DNA of 8,015 nucleotides from Armatimonadota bacterium. GTDB taxonomy: Bacteria > Armatimonadota > Zipacnadia > Zipacnadales > FEN-943. Position 1 is the stretch's first letter, and the number at the start of each line of letters is the position of its first letter. The translations under genes were made by a program, and so were the position numbers. Under the pieces are notes generated by a model. It ran no database searches. It was not told the origin of the DNA and saw only the letters and a list, made by a program, of their open reading frames with translations. Below are positions 6,192-8,015 of the stretch, piece after piece. The stretch covers positions 1-8,015 of the forward strand of contig JAKORR010000506.1 of the NCBI GenBank assembly GCA_029777735.1, written 5' to 3'.

Positions 6192-6952
6192 TGGAACCGT
6201 CTGAGTTTGCCGTTCAGGTCCGCGATCTCGTTTACCGCGTGGGGGGACGCACTATCCTTGATGGGCTCACCTTCAACGTTGGTCGTAACTCGTGCCTTGG
6301 CGTGATGGGGATGTCTGGCACGGGTAAGAGCACGCTGCTGAAGAACATTATGGGTCTATTACGCCCAACCAGCGGCGATGTGCTCATCAATGGGCAGTCG
6401 ATAGTGGGCCTTAGCGAGCAGGAAATGGCCCCAATCCGCCGGAAGATGGGTATGTGCTTTCAGTACGCGGCGCTATTCGATTCGATGACAGTGGCCGAGA
6501 ATGTGGCCTTTGGGCTGCGGCGGCACCAGCGCCTGCCCGAGGACGAGATCAGACGGCGCGTGTCCGAAAGCCTGGGGCGTGTAGGCATGGAAGGCACTGA
6601 GGCGCTATACCCGGCCGAGCTGTCGGGAGGCATGCGCAAGCGCGTTGGCATCGCCCGGGCGCTGATCCTCGAGCCGGAACTGATGCTATATGACGAGCCG
6701 AGCGCGGGCCTGGATCCGATCACGGCGGCGCGGCTCGACGGACTCATAGCCTCCCTGGACCGAGAGCGGGGGATGACTTCGATCATTGTGACTCACGAGG
6801 TGGAGGAACTTTTCGCCCTCTGTGATATGGTGATGATGATCCACGAGGGCAAGATTGTAGCTCTTGACACCCCGCAGGCCCTGAGAGAGACCAGCGACCC
6901 ACTGGTCCGGCAGTTTGTGGAAGGCCGCGCGGACGGCCCGATCACGGTTTGA
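6191..6952 (+). CDS. mlaF: MlaF-like MCE transporter ATP-binding protein
   Basis: A 253-residue cytoplasmic ABC ATPase that should power the MlaE-like permease. All nucleotide-binding motifs are intact: Walker A GMSGTGKST (40-48), Q-loop Q91 in MCFQYAALFDSMTVAENVAF, signature LSGGM (144-148), Walker B LMLYDEP with catalytic E169, D-loop SAGLDP (171-176) and H-loop H202 in IIVTHE. The QYAALFDSMTVAENVAF stretch and the SGGMRKRVGIARAL wording are typical of the Mla/Mkl ATPase subgroup rather than of amino-acid importers. The ATG at 6191 shares one base with the permease stop (TAATG), and no good ribosome site precedes it, so translation is probably coupled to the permease. An upstream extension of the frame to 5996 lies inside the permease gene and is not homologous. 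No stand-alone regulatory domain is visible at the C-terminus, which ends shortly after the usual VRQFVEG. Confidence 0.95.
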   Translation: MEPSEFAVQVRDLVYRVGGRTILDGLTFNVGRNSCLGVMGMSGTGKSTLLKNIMGLLRPTSGDVLINGQSIVGLSEQEMAPIRRKMGMCFQYAALFDSMTVAENVAFGLRRHQRLPEDEIRRRVSESLGRVGMEGTEALYPAELSGGMRKRVGIARALILEPELMLYDEPSAGLDPITAARLDGLIASLDRERGMTSIIVTHEVEELFALCDMVMMIHEGKIVALDTPQALRETSDPLVRQFVEGRADGPITV

Positions 6953-6967
6953 GAGGTCTGGATCCCG

Positions 6968-8015
6968 ATGACTTCAGCCTTGGTCAGAGTTGGGGCGCTG
7001 GCCCTGCTTGTGGGGGTTCTGGCTATTGTGGCGGGCCTGTATATGGGCGGCGTCTGGGGGCGGCTTGGGACCTACGAGATTTACGTGCGCATGGACAATG
7101 CTGGCGGGGTCGAGAGCGGGTCAGACGTCATGATGTCAGGCGTGCGCATTGGCACTGTTGTGGCGACGAAGCTGTCCCCCGACGAGAAGAATTGGCCCGG
7201 TCGACCGGTGAGGATAACGCTGGCGATTCGCAAGGAGATCCTGATCCCGGCGTCCTATGAGTTCTGCATTGACCAGGGCGGGCTGCTGGCGACCCGTCAC
7301 ATTGCTGTGGAGCCTCCTAAGCGAAAGGGCGCGGCTTTCGCTGAGAGCCCTGCCGGCGTCGAGAAAACCCTTACGCCGGGCTGTGAAGTGGCGGGCAAGG
7401 GTTTGGCTGGCCTGGCGGCTCTGGGGGAGATCGCCAGCCAGGCAGGGGACGTCGTCCCGAAGCTCACGTCGACGGTCGAGGAGAAGCTCGACCGACTAGC
7501 CACTCGTGCCGAGGCCACCTACCTGAGTGAGCGGCAGGAGCAGTTAGTTCATCAGGTGATGGTCAATATCAGTCAGATGACTGCTACGGCCAACCGCGCT
7601 GCCCGACAGGTTGAACGCATCGCTGCCACCATCCAGAGAGCCGCCGAGAAAGGCAGCCCCGAGGCTGTAGCCATGGTCAAGGAACTGCGCCAGGCGGCGA
7701 CCAACGTGAGGCAGGCAGCTGAGCACATAAGCCGCATGGTGGCCGTGACGCCCGTGCCTGTAGACCTGGCCGGAGCCACCGCGCACATCCGCCGCGCCGC
7801 AGCCGCGGTTGAGGAAAGCGCCATCGCCGTTCGCGATATCACCGGCTCGGCGGAGACGCAATTGCGGATTCGGGAGTTTACGGCCAACCTGGCCCGGGTG
7901 AGCGCGGCCATGGCGGGGCTGAGCGAGGAGGCTGAGAAGTTCGTATCGGACCCGCAGCTTCAGGCCGATTTGAGGCAGTCGATTGCCGATCTGCAGGAAA
8001 CCACCACGAGCATGA
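6968..8015 (+). CDS. mlaD: MlaD-like MCE domain protein, 3' end beyond the window
   Basis: From the ATG at 6968 the frame stays open for 349 codons to the right edge, so the gene is incomplete. The protein has one N-terminal membrane anchor (about 6-27, no lipobox cysteine). A single MCE domain follows at roughly 36-116, with DNAGGVESGSDVMMSGVRIG (43-62), GTVVATKLS, VRITLAIRK and GGLLATRHIAVEP. The remaining 230 or more residues are alanine-, arginine-, glutamate- and glutamine-rich and almost certainly helical, with coiled-coil-like stretches at about 165-230 and 232-325. Such proteins form hexameric rings in the periplasm that receive lipid from the MlaE/MlaF complex; a long helical tail may extend the ring into a tube, as in PqiB and mycobacterial Mce proteins. 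GAGAGG (6951-6956) eleven bases upstream is a moderate ribosome site, and the ATPase stop is 15 bases away, so it belongs to the same operon. Confidence 0.9.
   Translation, partial: MTSALVRVGALALLVGVLAIVAGLYMGGVWGRLGTYEIYVRMDNAGGVESGSDVMMSGVRIGTVVATKLSPDEKNWPGRPVRITLAIRKEILIPASYEFCIDQGGLLATRHIAVEPPKRKGAAFAESPAGVEKTLTPGCEVAGKGLAGLAALGEIASQAGDVVPKLTSTVEEKLDRLATRAEATYLSERQEQLVHQVMVNISQMTATANRAARQVERIAATIQRAAEKGSPEAVAMVKELRQAATNVRQAAEHISRMVAVTPVPVDLAGATAHIRRAAAAVEESAIAVRDITGSAETQLRIREFTANLARVSAAMAGLSEEAEKFVSDPQLQADLRQSIADLQETTTSM

Noticed and set aside
5996..6952. A 318-residue version of the ATPase starting at 5996.
   Set aside because: The first 65 residues lie inside the permease gene in another frame; family homology begins at the ATG at 6191.
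7544..7911. Minus-strand open frames of about 105-112 residues.
   Set aside because: They lie opposite the helical region of the MCE gene, whose plus-strand frame is continuous from 6968 to the edge.

Overview
The window is GC-rich, protein-dense bacterial DNA. It carries five complete protein genes and a sixth cut by the right edge. I see no tRNA, rRNA, CRISPR array, transposase or integrase. An MCE-type (MlaE/MlaF/MlaD-like) lipid transporter implies a cell with an outer membrane or an equivalent outer lipid layer. The uncharacterised radical SAM protein with its separate DUF2344 partner, together with a ceramidase-like and an amidohydrolase-2 protein, would fit an uncultivated diderm lineage such as Armatimonadota or a similar environmental phylum. 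That placement is inference from gene content only and is weak.

Left half, minus strand, read from high to low coordinates: a ceramidase-fold protein (5215-3806); after a gap of about 100 bases, a radical SAM protein of the TIGR03960 type (3701-1827); its DUF2344/TIGR03936 partner, joined through a 4-base GTGA overlap (1830-1144); and, after about 140 bases, an amidohydrolase-2 family metal-dependent hydrolase (1003-260). The first 259 bases hold no confident gene. A hydrophobic reading frame ending at base 78 may be the tail of a membrane protein converging on the amidohydrolase.

Right half, plus strand: an operon for an MCE lipid transporter in the order permease (mlaE-like, 5376-6191), ATPase (mlaF-like, 6191-6952) and substrate-binding MCE protein (mlaD-like, 6968 to beyond the window). 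The genes are tightly packed (1-base overlap, then a 15-base gap). The MCE gene is open to the window edge, so it would be missed by any search requiring a stop codon. The operon and the ceramidase-like gene diverge from a 160-base intergenic region. This region carries a near-perfect sigma70-type promoter (TTGACG, 17 bases, TATAAT) facing the transporter. Its -10 box touches the annotated ATG, and the predicted transcription start falls on an in-frame GTG at 5382, which suggests a leaderless mRNA. A weaker version of the same layout precedes the radical SAM gene.

I did not find a clearly new multi-gene system. The points most worth a second look are the promoter/start arrangement, the split radical SAM/DUF2344 pair with altered motifs and a Cys-rich tail, the ceramidase-like protein that lacks the family's catalytic serine motif and sits opposite a lipid transporter, and the long helical extension of the MCE protein.
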